Assembly (NCBI GenBank): GCA_039881145.1
Contig: JAYKKI010000027.1
Coordinates: 24,191,001 to 24,255,000 of the forward strand
Direction: 5' to 3'
DNA: 64,000 nt
Source of the DNA: Druceiella hillmani
Taxonomy: Eukaryota; Arthropoda; Insecta; Lepidoptera; Hepialidae
Part shown: piece after piece, positions 48,437-59,838 of the stretch
Layout: each line of letters begins with the position of its first letter
Position numbering within the stretch: the first letter of the stretch is position 1
The notes under the pieces: model-generated
Seen by the model: only the letters and a program-made list of their open reading frames with translations
Databases searched by the model: none
What the model was told of the DNA's origin: nothing
Translations under genes and position numbers: made by a program

Positions 48437-49225
48437 CAGAATAATATATAAAGATAAAATATTGTAGACTTGTACGAATTAAATTATATTTCTTCTCAAA
48501 ATATTTAGATAGATCTCTTCAAATTATGGCAAGAAATTGAATGTTGATAATATAATTTTCTATTAAGTTTCGTGTATAGTAGTTTAAATGTTAGACAAGA
48601 AATATATATCTGTGGGAAATTAAACTTTCGATCAATTCTTTCGTACATATTTTGCATACATATATTTTTAAATATTCATATAGGAATTATGGAGGAAGTA
48701 AATAAAGTAACAAATTTTCTTTTTAAATTTTTATGTAATGTGGGTATTATGCTATGAGGAATAAAATTTACTTTTTTTATTACTGTAAAATGGATATTTA
48801 AAAAGACATTCTCAAAAATATGAGAAAACAGAACATTCCTCCCTATACGTAAAATGAAAAAAACAAAAATCATGAAAAAATCAGGTGGGTTGAATTTTAC
48901 TGCAAGATTGCGGGAAATTACATCGATTATTGTAGATCTTATGAAATGTACATTCATTGTGTTTGTCAAAAATAAACTACACAATATATTTAAATATTCA
49001 CATGGTGAGAAATAATATTGTAAAACAGTATAATATTACTAAATAATAGGAGTATCCTACAGAGCGTATTTTTTTGAGGTGTACTTTAAGAAAAACTATA
49101 GTATTTCTAGATTTGACATTTAACATAATAATTTAAAATTATATCTAAATTTGTAGTCTTTCATTATTTTTGTATTTAAACATTTTATTAAATTATAAAA
49201 AAATTCGAGATAACGATGCGTGATA

Positions 49226-49449
49226 CTAGCATATGGTTACTAGCGCCATCTGTCAAAAATTACGGAATTAATGTAGCATGCATGTTTCTACAATGTTTAA
49301 TAACAAAATCAAAACGTGATGTTTAAAATTTTTTATTAACTAGTCTGTTACAAGCGCTATCTGTTGCAAAATTACAGAATTAACAGAGCATGCAGATGTG
49401 TAATAATTCTAGAATGTTTACTAACAAAATCGAAACTTGAAGTTTTTAT
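49226..49449 (+). repeat. Two-copy ~110 bp tandem repeat
   Basis: AGCGCCATCTGT..AAAATTACGGAATTAA, GAGCATGCA, TAGAATGTTTA and TAACAAAATCRAAAC recur with a period of about 110 bases (49242 and 49352). AGCGCCATCTGT is a word found in many insect repeats. Confidence 0.75.
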
Positions 49450-50037
49450 ATTGTTTACATTATTTATAGTAAGTTCTGGAGGTTAAAAAACTACATATAT
49501 CAAATAAAACAAGATATGGAGAAGTGCATTACAAAATTGTGGATGTATGTGAAAAGCTGAGTACCTATTTAAGGCATGAAGCATATATTAATATCGGAAG
49601 TTATATTAATAGTTTTTAATTAATTTTAATGGGATGAAGTTTAACGTTTACAAATACTTTAATCTTCAGTGAACTTTAAGCTTTAAATTCATCTCATTTT
49701 CATATTAATGCCTACAATTTGTATTGGCGCTGTTTTTTTCTTCTATTCTTAAAATTGTTTTCATTCTATACCAACAATATGATCGTTACATGAAAATAAA
49801 TAGATCTAAATTTTTAAAAAAATCCAAGTTAGTTTTTAAGTTTTTTTTTAACCATACAGTGCAATTTGTGTGGTTAAATTTAACCAACTTCGGCTAATAA
49901 CAATTTTATATTTGTTATTGTCAAAGCGAAATGCCACAAAGAGGTACTTTAACTGGCTGTAAACAAAGCGCTAGTAAACGTTCTTTGATATCTAATACCA
50001 TAGAACAACAGAACATAAAGAAGCTCAATTGTATTTT

Positions 50038-50118
50038 AATCGACGAAATGCTAATTTTTTTTTAAATATGCCGCTAATTTTACGAAACGCTAATTTTTTT
50101 TTAAATATACCGCTATTA
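50038..50118 (+). repeat. Short tandem repeat GAAAYGCTAATTTTTTTTTA
   Basis: GAAATGCTAATTTTTTTTTA..ATGCCGCTAATTTT recurs after about 48 bases as GAAACGCTAATTTTTTTTTA..ATACCGCTA. It lies just upstream of the Helitron-like Rep fragment. Confidence 0.8.
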
Positions 50119-50184
50119 CAGAAAAATGAAATTGACACATTGCAATTTATGTCATAGTCATTGATTTGATCTACATATTGAATA

Positions 50185-50605
50185 GGATGGACGTTGTACA
50201 CTTTGTCACAAATTTCAAGTAAAAAAGATAGCAATAAATTTTCAATAGGCAATAATATGGATTCTGGACCACAACTTGATGTTTTAAAAGAATTAACATT
50301 TCATGAAGAACAATTAATCCCTCAGGTTTATACGGTTAATATACTGTATTAATAGACTGAAAGGTGGTCAATTTTGATAAAGTGGGCGAGTCGTCAAATT
50401 TCATCAAGACATTACAGATTTTACTACCTCATTCTATTGATACTAATTCAAAATAATTTTTTGCCAGAAGAAATGATGGTGAAGGATATGAAGATTTTAT
50501 TGTAAACCATAATAATATTGAGGCTGCGTTGAAGTATCTTAAAAATGATATCACTATTTATGAAAATAATTTGCAATGTTTGCTGAATAATGAAAGTGTT
50601 ATATA
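50185..50605 (+). pseudogene. Helitron-like Rep N-terminal fragment
   Basis: The plus strand shows, in order, a CxxC motif (RCTLCHK, 50192-50209), NKFSIGNNMDSGP near 50233, ELTFHEEQLIPQVY near 50292, HQDITDFT near 50403, and DGEGYEDFIVNHNNIEAALKYLK near 50475. The order CxxC, NNMDPG, L---EE-LIA-V, N--QD---F, then -D-VVR---V--AL-WLK is that of the Helitron-like N-terminal domain in eukaryotic rolling-circle transposons. Frame changes and stops (near 50349) show decay. The HUH nuclease and helicase parts are absent. Confidence 0.72.
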
Positions 50606-50633
50606 TGGATATTATACAAACTGGTTTTACTCG

Positions 50634-50636
<3 letters not shown>

Positions 50637-50667
<31 letters not shown>
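50637..50667. repeat. (TA)n microsatellite, ~30 bp
   Basis: Follows the Helitron-like fragment. Confidence 0.9.
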
Positions 50668-50669
<2 letters not shown>

Positions 50670-51630
50670 TTGCCTTTATTCTCCTCTGTATAAGTAAATA
50701 ATTAAGAATCAAAGCAATAAAACACTATTCCGGAATATTGTTATTTTTATCCTTTAATAAATTTCGTGGTTAATAACTTGTAGTACGAAATTCTTATATA
50801 AAAAGATCTTATTTATTTATAGTTAATGATATAACTATAACAAAAACCGTAAATTTGTCTAACTGCTCCGGTACATTTAAAAACACAGAGGCTTATCTTT
50901 GCCTATCGCCATTTGCTCTTGATACCGCTAATTCAACTCACGCCTAATTTACATAAAAAGAAAGTCCTTAATATAATTTGCTCCTAAACAAGAAGCCCAA
51001 AGAAAAAGTTGAAATTAAATTAAAAGGATCGCTTTCGCCGTTCAACAGTTTGAAAACAAGCATATAACTGACTTGCATGTTTTTCTTGTTCTAAAGGCGT
51101 TTACAAATTGCTGAGAAGAAAGAAAAACCTCTTTTGTATAAAACAATAAAATAAAGGAGGCAAAAATACCGCCCCGCGACAGAATGATAAATTGATTCTA
51201 AGATTCCACCGAAGTCTGTGTGCAAGGGAAACTCCTTTCGATACAATCGGTACAAGCCCTCTGCCTTTTTAGTTAGTTTTGTTTTACTCGAAGTTGTACT
51301 GGCAGCTTTTTAATTTATATTTCAGCTTCGCGAATGCTTTTTGGTAAAGTTGCACGACTCCATGCATGCTTTACAGGGTATTCCCCATGGACCCTAATTA
51401 CTTTTATTCTCTCGTTTTAAGAGTGTGAAAGTAAATTACTTGATCGATAACTGTCGCCGGAGGATTAATGTTGTGTAAACACTAATTGCTATTATAGGTT
51501 ATTGAGGTAAAATCGTAATTTATACGACAATTACAAATAAAATACCCATTTACTTGGGCTCGGTGGTGTGATTTCTCATGTCTAATTCATTTACAAAGGA
51601 AAGCAGAGCTATTTTTACTACTTACTAAGT

Positions 51631-51637
51631 TTATATA

Positions 51638-51710
<73 letters not shown>

Positions 51711-51718
51711 ATATATGT
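51631..51718. repeat. (TA)n/(TG)n microsatellite, ~88 bp
   Basis: TA array ending in a GTGTGTGT run. It marks the end of similarity between the two large duplication copies. Confidence 0.95.
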
Positions 51719-52148
51719 AAATTAAAGAACAGGATTATAAAATTACTAAATATGATAATTTAGTAATGTATAGATAAAAATGTATAAATAAATAAAATTA
51801 GGTCTAATTATAAGTAATTTCCGAGCTAGTCAATCAGCAAAGTTTCTCAGGTAGGTTTTACGATACTGTAAAAAATTAAATGGAACGAAAAAAACACATA
51901 AAAACTTCTGATAAACACAGCGTTATTCAAAATTTACTTGAAGTTAACCGGAAGACTAAACTGATATCTTTAAATGTATAGTTTCACTGTTGGCAAGTAA
52001 ACATATTTCGTCATATTAATACGCATGTGAAAAAATTTCTACGCTATGTATTTATATGGAGAAATGTAGTGTTAATATGTAAATAGTTTAATGAAAGTAC
52101 TATGTACTTTTGAGTATTTCTATATGCCTAAGTGTGTACGGAAACTAT

Positions 52149-52282
52149 TAGTATTGACTAGATTTCATTAATTTTGTGGACGAGTTATTTTAGTATTGAT
52201 CCGATTTCATTCATTTCGTAGACCAGTTCTACTAGCTTTGACCAGACTTCAGACTATTCATTTCGTAGACGAGTTGCTAAAT
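52149..52282 (+). repeat. Three-copy ~42 bp tandem repeat
   Basis: TAG(T/C)(A/T)TTGA(C/T) starts at 52149, 52191 and 52233. Each unit continues into a TTTCATTCATTTCGTAGAC-GAGTT stretch. A 75-codon frame starts inside it but is not supported as a gene. Confidence 0.82.
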
Positions 52283-52658
52283 AGGAGTAAATATTTTATT
52301 ATTGGATGGGATGGAATAAATAAATACATACAACGTGTATTAGAATATGTGTTAATAAAAACAAACAAGGAATACTGCTTCGATAGAAATATACTACTAT
52401 TACTAACAGTTAAATCAATGTAAATGCAAGTTCGCGAATATATTTATTCAAATCTTTAAGTATGTACATTTATAAATTACAATATATGTGAAAAACCACA
52501 ACAATATTTAAATACAAAGCGTTTCTTTAAGGTTTGAATATTTTACGTGAATTAACAATTTTTCCTAAATATTCTCTTACGCAGACTAAAAACGTAATTA
52601 AAAAAAAATTTCCCAACACTGTGGAGGATTTGATAGCGAGTTCTATTATTCATCTCCA

Positions 52659-53015
52659 GAACGTGTCATCAAACTCTGACCTGGTCGGTGGTTTAGTTAC
52701 TTTGCAAAGTAACAACTACCAATTAGCAAATATCTTGAATCACTTTTAATTTAATACCATCGGTTAAGGTGTTAAATTACTCATATCAAAAACTCATCAT
52801 CAGACATTAAATTGGTAGGCGGTGTAGTTATTTTGCAAAGTAACAACTAGTAGTGGTAATGATCTTTAATCACGGTTGACTTACTAACATCAGTTAAGGA
52901 GTTTAATTTTTCATTTTGAGAACTCATCATCAGACCGTGACCTGGTGAGGGATGTAGTTACTTTGCAGAATAAAAGCAAATATCTTGAATCATACTTGAA
53001 TTACTTCAAGTAACT
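52659..53015 (+). repeat. Three-copy ~130 bp tandem repeat with palindrome
   Basis: Units start near 52659, 52788 and 52919, each with a GAACTCATCATCAGAC-like start and a TTGCAAAGTAACAACTA region. Unit 1 holds the perfect 18-base palindrome GTTACTTTGCAAAGTAAC (52696-52713), which is partly mutated in units 2 and 3. The 71-codon frame at 52534-52749 covers unit 1 only and is not conserved in the others. Confidence 0.82.
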
Positions 53016-53291
53016 AGGCCATCATTTATAGAAGCAGAGCAGTGCACATAAACGCTGAAAAAGTTATGCCCGCTCTTTAAAAAAAATGAAAGTGCTATAA
53101 AAACTGGGAAAAGTTTGCGACGATATATGAACATTGCCAATTGATTAGAAACAATATGCTTTTTAATGATAAATAATAATACTATTGCTGAATATCATTT
53201 GCATTGACGTTTATTGTGAAAAGTTATGAATGCTTATGAAAATGAATTTCACTGTTGTCAAGTAAACATGTTTAGCCACAAAATGTTTCAT

Positions 53292-53530
53292 AATTAAATG
53301 AAACTACGTAATGTAGTATTATTTATACTTTCTTTAAGTTCTTTACCACGACCTAGGTTTTGTTGTACTACATCTTCAGGTGGGCTCTTAGAAAAGATGA
53401 AGATCTTAGCAAAGATGATAGAATCTTTGCTAAGAGCCTACCTGAAGATTTTGTAATACAACAAAACCTAGGTCGTGGTAAAGAACTTAAAGAAAGTAGA
53501 AATAATACTAACACGTAGTTTCATTTAATT
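53292..53530. mobile_element. Fold-back (inverted-repeat) element, ~240 bp
   Basis: Arms of about 105 bp (53292-53397 and 53423-53530) are reverse complements with roughly ten differences. They are separated by a ~25-base loop that carries its own GATGAAGATC/AAAGATGATA words. Arm landmarks are ATTAAATGAAACTACGT, TTTCTTTAAGTTCTTTACCA, CGACCTAGGTTTTGTTGTA and CTTCAGGTGGGCTCTTAG. A single arm exists at 28768. The CGAAACCTAGGTCGTGGTAAAGAA word in the arms recalls the 3-prime part of Penelope-like elements; I hold that only loosely. Confidence 0.88.
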
Positions 53531-53939
53531 GTGAATAATGAATATCTACAGAATTAACGCCAAATATATTCAATACACAAAATGTCTTTTGCAAATATTT
53601 ACTTGCGGCCTGTAGTTTAATGGTTGACTACCTTTATCCATGTATGTAATTACGCTCTACGTACATATTTCGACAGGGCGGATAATTCGTGCGGATGAAA
53701 CGTTTAGGTACCTGCATAAAGTAAAGAAACTTGAATAAATTAGTATGTCGTGCGCTACATAACTGACATCATTGAAATATATGCCTGTTTCTTTATTAAA
53801 CAAAGTTTTTTGTGTATTCCTAATATCACACGAGCGAACTCGTGGACAAAAGTTAGTTATTGCATAAATATCTTAGCATTATCCTTAATATGATGTAGCT
53901 AAACAGTAAATTTATCTATTTGGTGTCACAAGTTGATTT

Positions 53940-54155
53940 TAACTTATTTTATTTATTTATTTATGTCCCTCATTGCATGTAATTTATATAATGGCGAACT
54001 TATTATTGTTACGAGAACAATCTCTTGTAGCCAACCAAAACACCAGTCCTACCCCACTCGACGGGCAACCACGAAACGAACCCGGGTCCCTTCGCTGCGT
54101 CGCGCCACCAAAGCCCTTATGCCTTGCAATTAACTCAACAACCACGATGACGACA
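53940..54155 (-). mobile_element. tRNA-like SINE, copy 4 (minus strand)
   Basis: Read on the minus strand: TTGAGTTAATTGCAAGGCAT, GGGACCCGGGTTCGTTTCG (B box), GCCCGTCGAGTGGGGTAGGA, CTGGTGTTTTGGTTGGCTAC, AAGAGATTGTTCTCGTAACA, TTCGCCATTATATAAATTAC, and an AAATAAATAAATAAAATAAG tail at 53943-53965. The body matches copies 1-3. The two short plus-strand frames over it are SINE sequence. Confidence 0.8.
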
Positions 54156-54299
54156 AAATAACTTTTTTCAAATCTTTAATATCTAGATAAAAATAGCATA
54201 TACATGGCTCGAGGGTATTAATTATTACCATACAAAATTAAATCAAAATAAGTACATTTGATTTTGCATGACTGCAGAATAAATTCTAAAAACAGTTAT

Positions 54300-54301
<2 letters not shown>

Positions 54302-54352
<51 letters not shown>
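54302..54352. repeat. (TA)n microsatellite, ~50 bp
   Basis: Pure TA array. Confidence 0.95.
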
Positions 54353-54356
<4 letters not shown>

Positions 54357-57155
54357 TACTAAATGCTGTTATTAATAAATAAAGCAGTAAAGCTGTAAGG
54401 ATGCAAAGGATTATATGGTTAACAATTTTCGTTACAAATAAATATGTTTAATAACATTTTTAAACATATATTCACTTTCTCACTAAAATTCTGTGTTATA
54501 GTACAGCTTATGGTTTAAATAACATACTTATTAGATACAATATGACGAATTTGTCAACAATAAAAACATTTTTACGGTTTATATACATGAAAGCTTATAG
54601 TTAATTCTTAATCTCAAAATGAGTTATCTTAGTCTCAATTATCTTTTCTTTAAACAAAAATTAAAATGATATTAACATAAGTATTACCTTAATATAAATC
54701 AGCTTTAATTTCAAACAATCGCCTTCATTCCAAATATTAAAAGGTTTGGTAAATTGGTAAGGAAACAACAAGAACTAATTTGACTCTCCGGTTTCAGCTT
54801 AAATTAAACTTAAATAACCAGCAACGTTTTCGCTGATTTATAGCACTGCCGTATAACAGTCAAGCCAGCGTAATTATTTACAGCAAGCTTATGGTAGTAA
54901 AGAGCCCAACACCTGATGTGAGATCCTAAAGACGGAGTAAGTAGTTCGGTGAAAATTTATAAAACGTGAATTTTGTAAGTTCTTATGGAAACCTTTTAAA
55001 ATTGCTTTATTCTAACATTACCTGTTTTGTGTTTATGCAATAATGAAATAATTGAAAAAATCCTTAGCATAGGGTATTATATTTTAAATGCTGAATTCAG
55101 CAAAACATCAACTAAGTAAATATGAAATAAGCAAAAAATTGTAAAATATTTTGTTTTCACACTTAAAAAATATTGAATATTTCAGTTACCTTTTTAAAAA
55201 ATTGTAATCGAAATATATGTATAACAAAAGCATTATTTTTGTTCGTAGAGGCTATTATTTGAAACTATTTATACTAGACATATTTTTAAAAGTTCAAAGG
55301 CTCATGTTTATAATAATCGTGTAAGGCATATATTTATAACAAAATCTGTTGAAAGATACTTTTTTTAAGAAGGATCTGTTTGAAAGAACTCAAAAAGGCT
55401 TATGTAACAATTTGTCTATATACCTGTATAAAATAATGAATCATGATTCATTCTTTGTTAAGTAAATGCTAAATCAATGTAGATTGCGTCAGATAATAAG
55501 GGGAAATAAACTACGATAAGTTTTTTTTCGTTTTCACAATTGCATTGCATATTTAAAGTAAATCTATATGACATGTGAATAACAGATTCAAAATATTTCG
55601 TGAAATTCCTATTGGCAAGATGCAGTACTAAATTGTTATTGTTGAGTTAAAACACCAAGTTTAATCGTATAAGTATTATGATGTTTTTATAAGCAAAAAG
55701 CAGTATGTAAATTATTTTCACTCACTAAATTGATCCATACCAATTCGTAAACTATTCGTATACTATGTTTTATAAAAAATATATCCACTTCTTTAGGCGT
55801 AACTAATTATTGAATGTTCAAACAAAATACGTAATATTAACATTAAGAAGTTGAGATTTATGTATTGGTATATCAGAACATAGTAGTTGTAGATTAACTA
55901 GTAGTTAATATTATTATTGACTGCAATATAAAATTTACACATAAAAAATATTTGGAATAAATGATGTTATTTTATACCGCTGTCGGATAATATGCGTTAT
56001 TTGATTGGAATTGATTTAATTAAAGTAAAATATTAGTAGCAACTTTAAATCAATAAATACCGAACCTGTTCTGTTTTATTAAAAACTTTCTCTACGCAGA
56101 AATATTGTATTTATCTCCTTAAACTACAAAAGGACATATTGCATACTTTTCTGTATTAAATGCATTACTTACTAAAATATAATATATATTGTAATAGATG
56201 AAATGAACCATATAAATTTCGAAATATAAACACAGTCAACATGATATATAAAGGCAAAATAACGCAGCGGATATAAAATGGATTTGGTAAGGTACTATCT
56301 TGTGATGAAGAAATGGTCATTTAAAAATTTGCATTTTTTCGTTATTGTATGAGTAATCCTGAAGAAATTTAGTTTCAAATCTCAGAATCACCACATACTC
56401 GTTAAAATGTATTTTCCAGACCAAGTAATGTCATCAAATCCTACTGTTTCAGTACATTAAAAGTAAATTCCTGTTTAATTAGTTAAGCAATTTTTAACAG
56501 AATATTTAGACTCTAGATAAAAGTAGGGTTATTTAATTATTAAGTACAAACGTTAAACGTTCAGTTTTATCAACAATCTCTTCATACAGGCTGAAAAAAA
56601 TTATGAACTCAGGACCTGCTGTTTATTTCATAAATATGTTACATTACTTCTTTTAAGAAAAAAATACCGATATAATTTTAATTACCCCTTTCACATATAT
56701 AAACTTATGCTGAAGACCCTGTGTAGTAAAGTAAGACTATCCCATACAGCTACATATGGCTACAAAACCGAATAGAAAGTATCAGCAATGAATAGTCGAG
56801 TCTTATGCTGGATGCAACTTTTACTCCGTATGAAACTTGCATCTCTACCTCAAACTTGAGCAGACGGCGCCAGGATTCTTAATTAAGAAAATGTTATCTA
56901 TCATCTTATATATATGAGATATCATGAATGAATTTATAATACTGTATCTATATGAGGGTTTAACATTTTTTCTTTCTTTGTGTATTACCGATTAATGAAA
57001 TTGTAACAAAAATAGGACATTACGGATTTTCTTAAGTGAATTTTTTGCCGAGGAATATTAGTTTTATAAAACGTTTCAATAAACGGTAATACATAAGAGA
57101 AATACAGAAAATACTTTTTTGTGAAAGAGATTCCGCAGTGAACCGCGAATTTTTA
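54353..57155. other. Unrecognised AT-rich DNA
   Basis: 2.8 kb without any supportable gene, RNA or repeat. Confidence 0.6.
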
Positions 57156-57156
57156 T

Positions 57157-57197
<41 letters not shown>

Positions 57198-57202
57198 GTC
57201 TA

Positions 57203-57237
<35 letters not shown>

Positions 57238-57252
57238 GTATATATGTATATA
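57156..57252. repeat. (TA)n microsatellite left of mariner
   Basis: TA array with a few C/G interruptions that runs directly into the mariner end. Confidence 0.95.
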
Positions 57253-57320
57253 CACGAGGGGGTGTTTTTAAGTTCGCGGAATGGAGGATAAGGAGGGTAA
57301 ATAAAAATAGAAAATTATTT

Positions 57321-58370
57321 TTATTTTTTAATATAATCACCTGCCACCCTAATACATTTTTCAGATCTTTCGATAAGTTTATGTATATCTTCATAAACAA
57401 ATGTTTCCTCTTTGTCCGAAAAATAAGCTGAAACTGTGTCCTTCACTTTTTCGTCGCTTGAAAACTACTTTCCACGAAGTTCTTTTTTAAGGTTTGGGAA
57501 CAAATAATAATCACTGGGAGCCAGGTCAGGTTTGAAGGGTGGGTGCTCCAAAATATCGAAGCCCACCTTGTGCAGGGCGGCCAATGCAACGGGCAATCGT
57601 GTGAACGGGCGCGTTGTCGTGAAAAACAGGACACCTTTCATCAATTTCCCCTTTCTTTTTTCTTTGATTGCTTACTTCAATCTTTCTAAAATTGATTATT
57701 ACTTTAATTAACACTTTTTATTAATCACTTAAATCTCCGGTTTTGGAAACATCTTTATCTTTATAATCCATTAACAAAATCCCTTTCGGAATCACAAAAA
57801 ACTGTCGCTATGATTTTTCCAGCCGACTGTGACACCTTAAACTCCTTGGGTGGTGGTGTGCCTTTTTTGTGCCACTGCATTGAGTCTTATTTGGACTCAG
57901 GTTCATAATGATGAACCCAAGTTTTGTCTCCAGTAACAACTTGACTCAATAGTCCGTCCTTGTCTTCACTACAGAGGTCCAAAAACGCGCGGGAACACTC
58001 AACGCGGCGTTGTTTTTGAGACGGTGTGAGTATTCTCGGCACCGATCTTGCGCTAACCTTTGTCATATCAAGATGATCATGGAGAATATTAAAAATTGTT
58101 GTATCCGATACTCCAACTATATCCACAAGCTGATGGTTGGAGTATCGGATACAACAATTTTCAATCATTTCCGGAGTAATCATTTCGATCAGCCGATCGG
58201 GGCGTGGGTCGTCTTCAAGTGAGTCTATACCCTGTTTAAAGAGACTATGGCACTTATCCACCATGGTTTTATCTGGGCAAGAGTCACTGTAAATGGATGC
58301 CATCTCTTTCAGTATGGTTTGCTTGCTTGGTAAGGAACTTTATAATGGCGCGGTACACGATTTTTTCCAT
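57321..58370 (-). pseudogene. mariner transposase pseudogene (DD34D)
   Basis: From the start at 58370 to the stop at 57321 the span is 1050 bp, the usual mariner size. Motifs in order: MEKIVYRAIIKFLTKQ; a frameshift; then IYSDSCPDKT, SLEDDPRP, LVDIVGVSDTTIFNILHDHL (helix-turn-helix), KVSARSVPRILTPSQK, GDKTWVHHYEPESK (first catalytic Asp near 57930); an in-frame stop just after ESK; DSMQWHKKGTPPP; HDNAPVH (second Asp, 57616-57618); APSDYYLFPNLKKEL (third Asp, 57510-57512); and a C-terminus ending GDYIKK. The second and third Asp are 106 nt apart, one base more than the 105 expected for DD34D, because of a frameshift. All three Asp codons survive, but the gene cannot make a protein. Confidence 0.9.
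58092..58161. repeat. Perfect 26 bp inverted repeat in mariner transposase
   Basis: Arms 58092-58117 and 58136-58161 are exact reverse complements around an 18-base loop. On the coding (minus) strand the downstream arm encodes GVSDTTIF of the helix-turn-helix. The upstream arm replaces the normally conserved residues before it with ENCCIRYSN. Pairing stops abruptly at both sides. Confidence 0.98.
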
Positions 58371-58540
58371 AGTTCAGACTTTCTTTTATTTGTTCGAAAC
58401 GCAAATTCGTGAAGCGTTCCATATTTTTAATCAAAAACAAATGATCCGATTATAATAAAACTTGGTATTTATACTAACAATGAGTTACTTACTAGCAATC
58501 ATTCCGTTAATCATCTTTACTAATGGCAAACCTATCCATA

Positions 58541-58545
58541 TATAT

Positions 58546-58616
<71 letters not shown>

Positions 58617-58625
58617 GGTATATAT
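58541..58625. repeat. (TA)n microsatellite right of mariner
   Basis: TA array with an ACACACACA interruption; the other side of the tract that carries the mariner. Confidence 0.95.
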
Positions 58626-59838
58626 CGAAGGCAAATAAAATGTAAAATTAGTTTTGTTAATTTTAAAATAGTAGCAGCCGTTGGAAAGTTTGTTTAGCAA
58701 ACGTAAAATTTTTGACTCAAATGTTTTCAGATACTTTAGGAATTACAAATAAGCAATTAATCTAGGCATATATTAACTCGATTTTTTGATATGACTGAAA
58801 TAATAAAGCGTGAAATATTGAACTAAATATTGAAAATCAAGTACAAATTTCACCAGGACACTTTTGTGTGCAATGACAATTTTCTCTACAGGTTATCATT
58901 TTTCTTATACCGTTTTTGAATTTCACTTTCAGTAAGATAATAAAACTTGATTCCGAAATATGAAAAACTTCTTATTTTTTTTGTATATCATCAATTCCAA
59001 GTTCAATAGTCAGGGCCTGTATATTAGAACTGAAGTGAAGTATTGTTTATTTTCTGCTTACTAAAATGTCTGTGGTACATTAGAGAAAATTGATGGATTA
59101 TTGTTTATCAGTAAAATGCAATAAAGCTCCTTCTAAATGCTCTATGTCTGCAAAATGATACAACTTTACTATATGGCTTAGTATTTTTAAACAATTACCG
59201 AGTTGTGCACTAACGTAACTATACAAAATAACCTGAATAACTTAGGATACTTTTAAAAATGTAGAGATACTTATCTGTGTATTGTTCATAATAGAAATTA
59301 AGGAAAATATTTTAATTTTTATTTATTTATTATATAATTATAAATCTAAAAACATCATAAAAATGTCTAATAGTCCATAATTTTATCAATCGTTAAAATA
59401 GCCGCCTTATGTAATTAATCTGACGTCAACTAAGAAAGCCTTATAATAAATTACTGGTTTTCATTTTTCCATACTGTGCATTATCTTCTGATTAAAGGTA
59501 GTTTAAAACTTTTACTTTCATTCCACGAGATGTAGACTCAATATTTTAATGGAGTTTCAGTAATAAGCTATATTTTATGGTCAGAATGGGAGCAATGATG
59601 ACGTATTCCCCCATATTGATGGGAAGTGATGATTTGTACGGGATGGAACCCAGTGACGTACAAACAGAAAGACAAAAGGACTGACAAACGAGTAGATTCA
59701 CTAAAGTCTCCGTTTTTTTAACTTCTTGAAATATTAAACCGTGAAATGCCCCAAATAAAATAAAATATTGTATGTTTTACTTGAAATTATCTACTTTGTG
59801 AGAATTTACAAATTTTTGAAAAGTAGTTTCAGGCATGG
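58626..59838. other. Unrecognised AT-rich DNA
   Basis: No gene seen. GGGACGGAACCCA-like words near 59640 and a cluster of GACAAA/GACTGACA words near 59670 resemble insect dispersed repeats. Confidence 0.55.

Larger units (their letters stand above)
57253..58540 (-). mobile_element. Nearly full-length mariner element
   Basis: The 1.29 kb between two (TA)n tracts matches the usual mariner length of about 1.3 kb and holds one minus-strand transposase pseudogene. The left end starts ACGAGGGGGTGTTTTTAAGT, typical of mariner ends. The right end (58540 inward, minus strand) reads GGATAGGTTTGCCATTAGTA and is only weakly similar, with a shared CGGAATG word further in, so the right terminal repeat is degraded. 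Mariner inserts at TA, and this copy lies inside a TA-rich tract. Confidence 0.88.
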
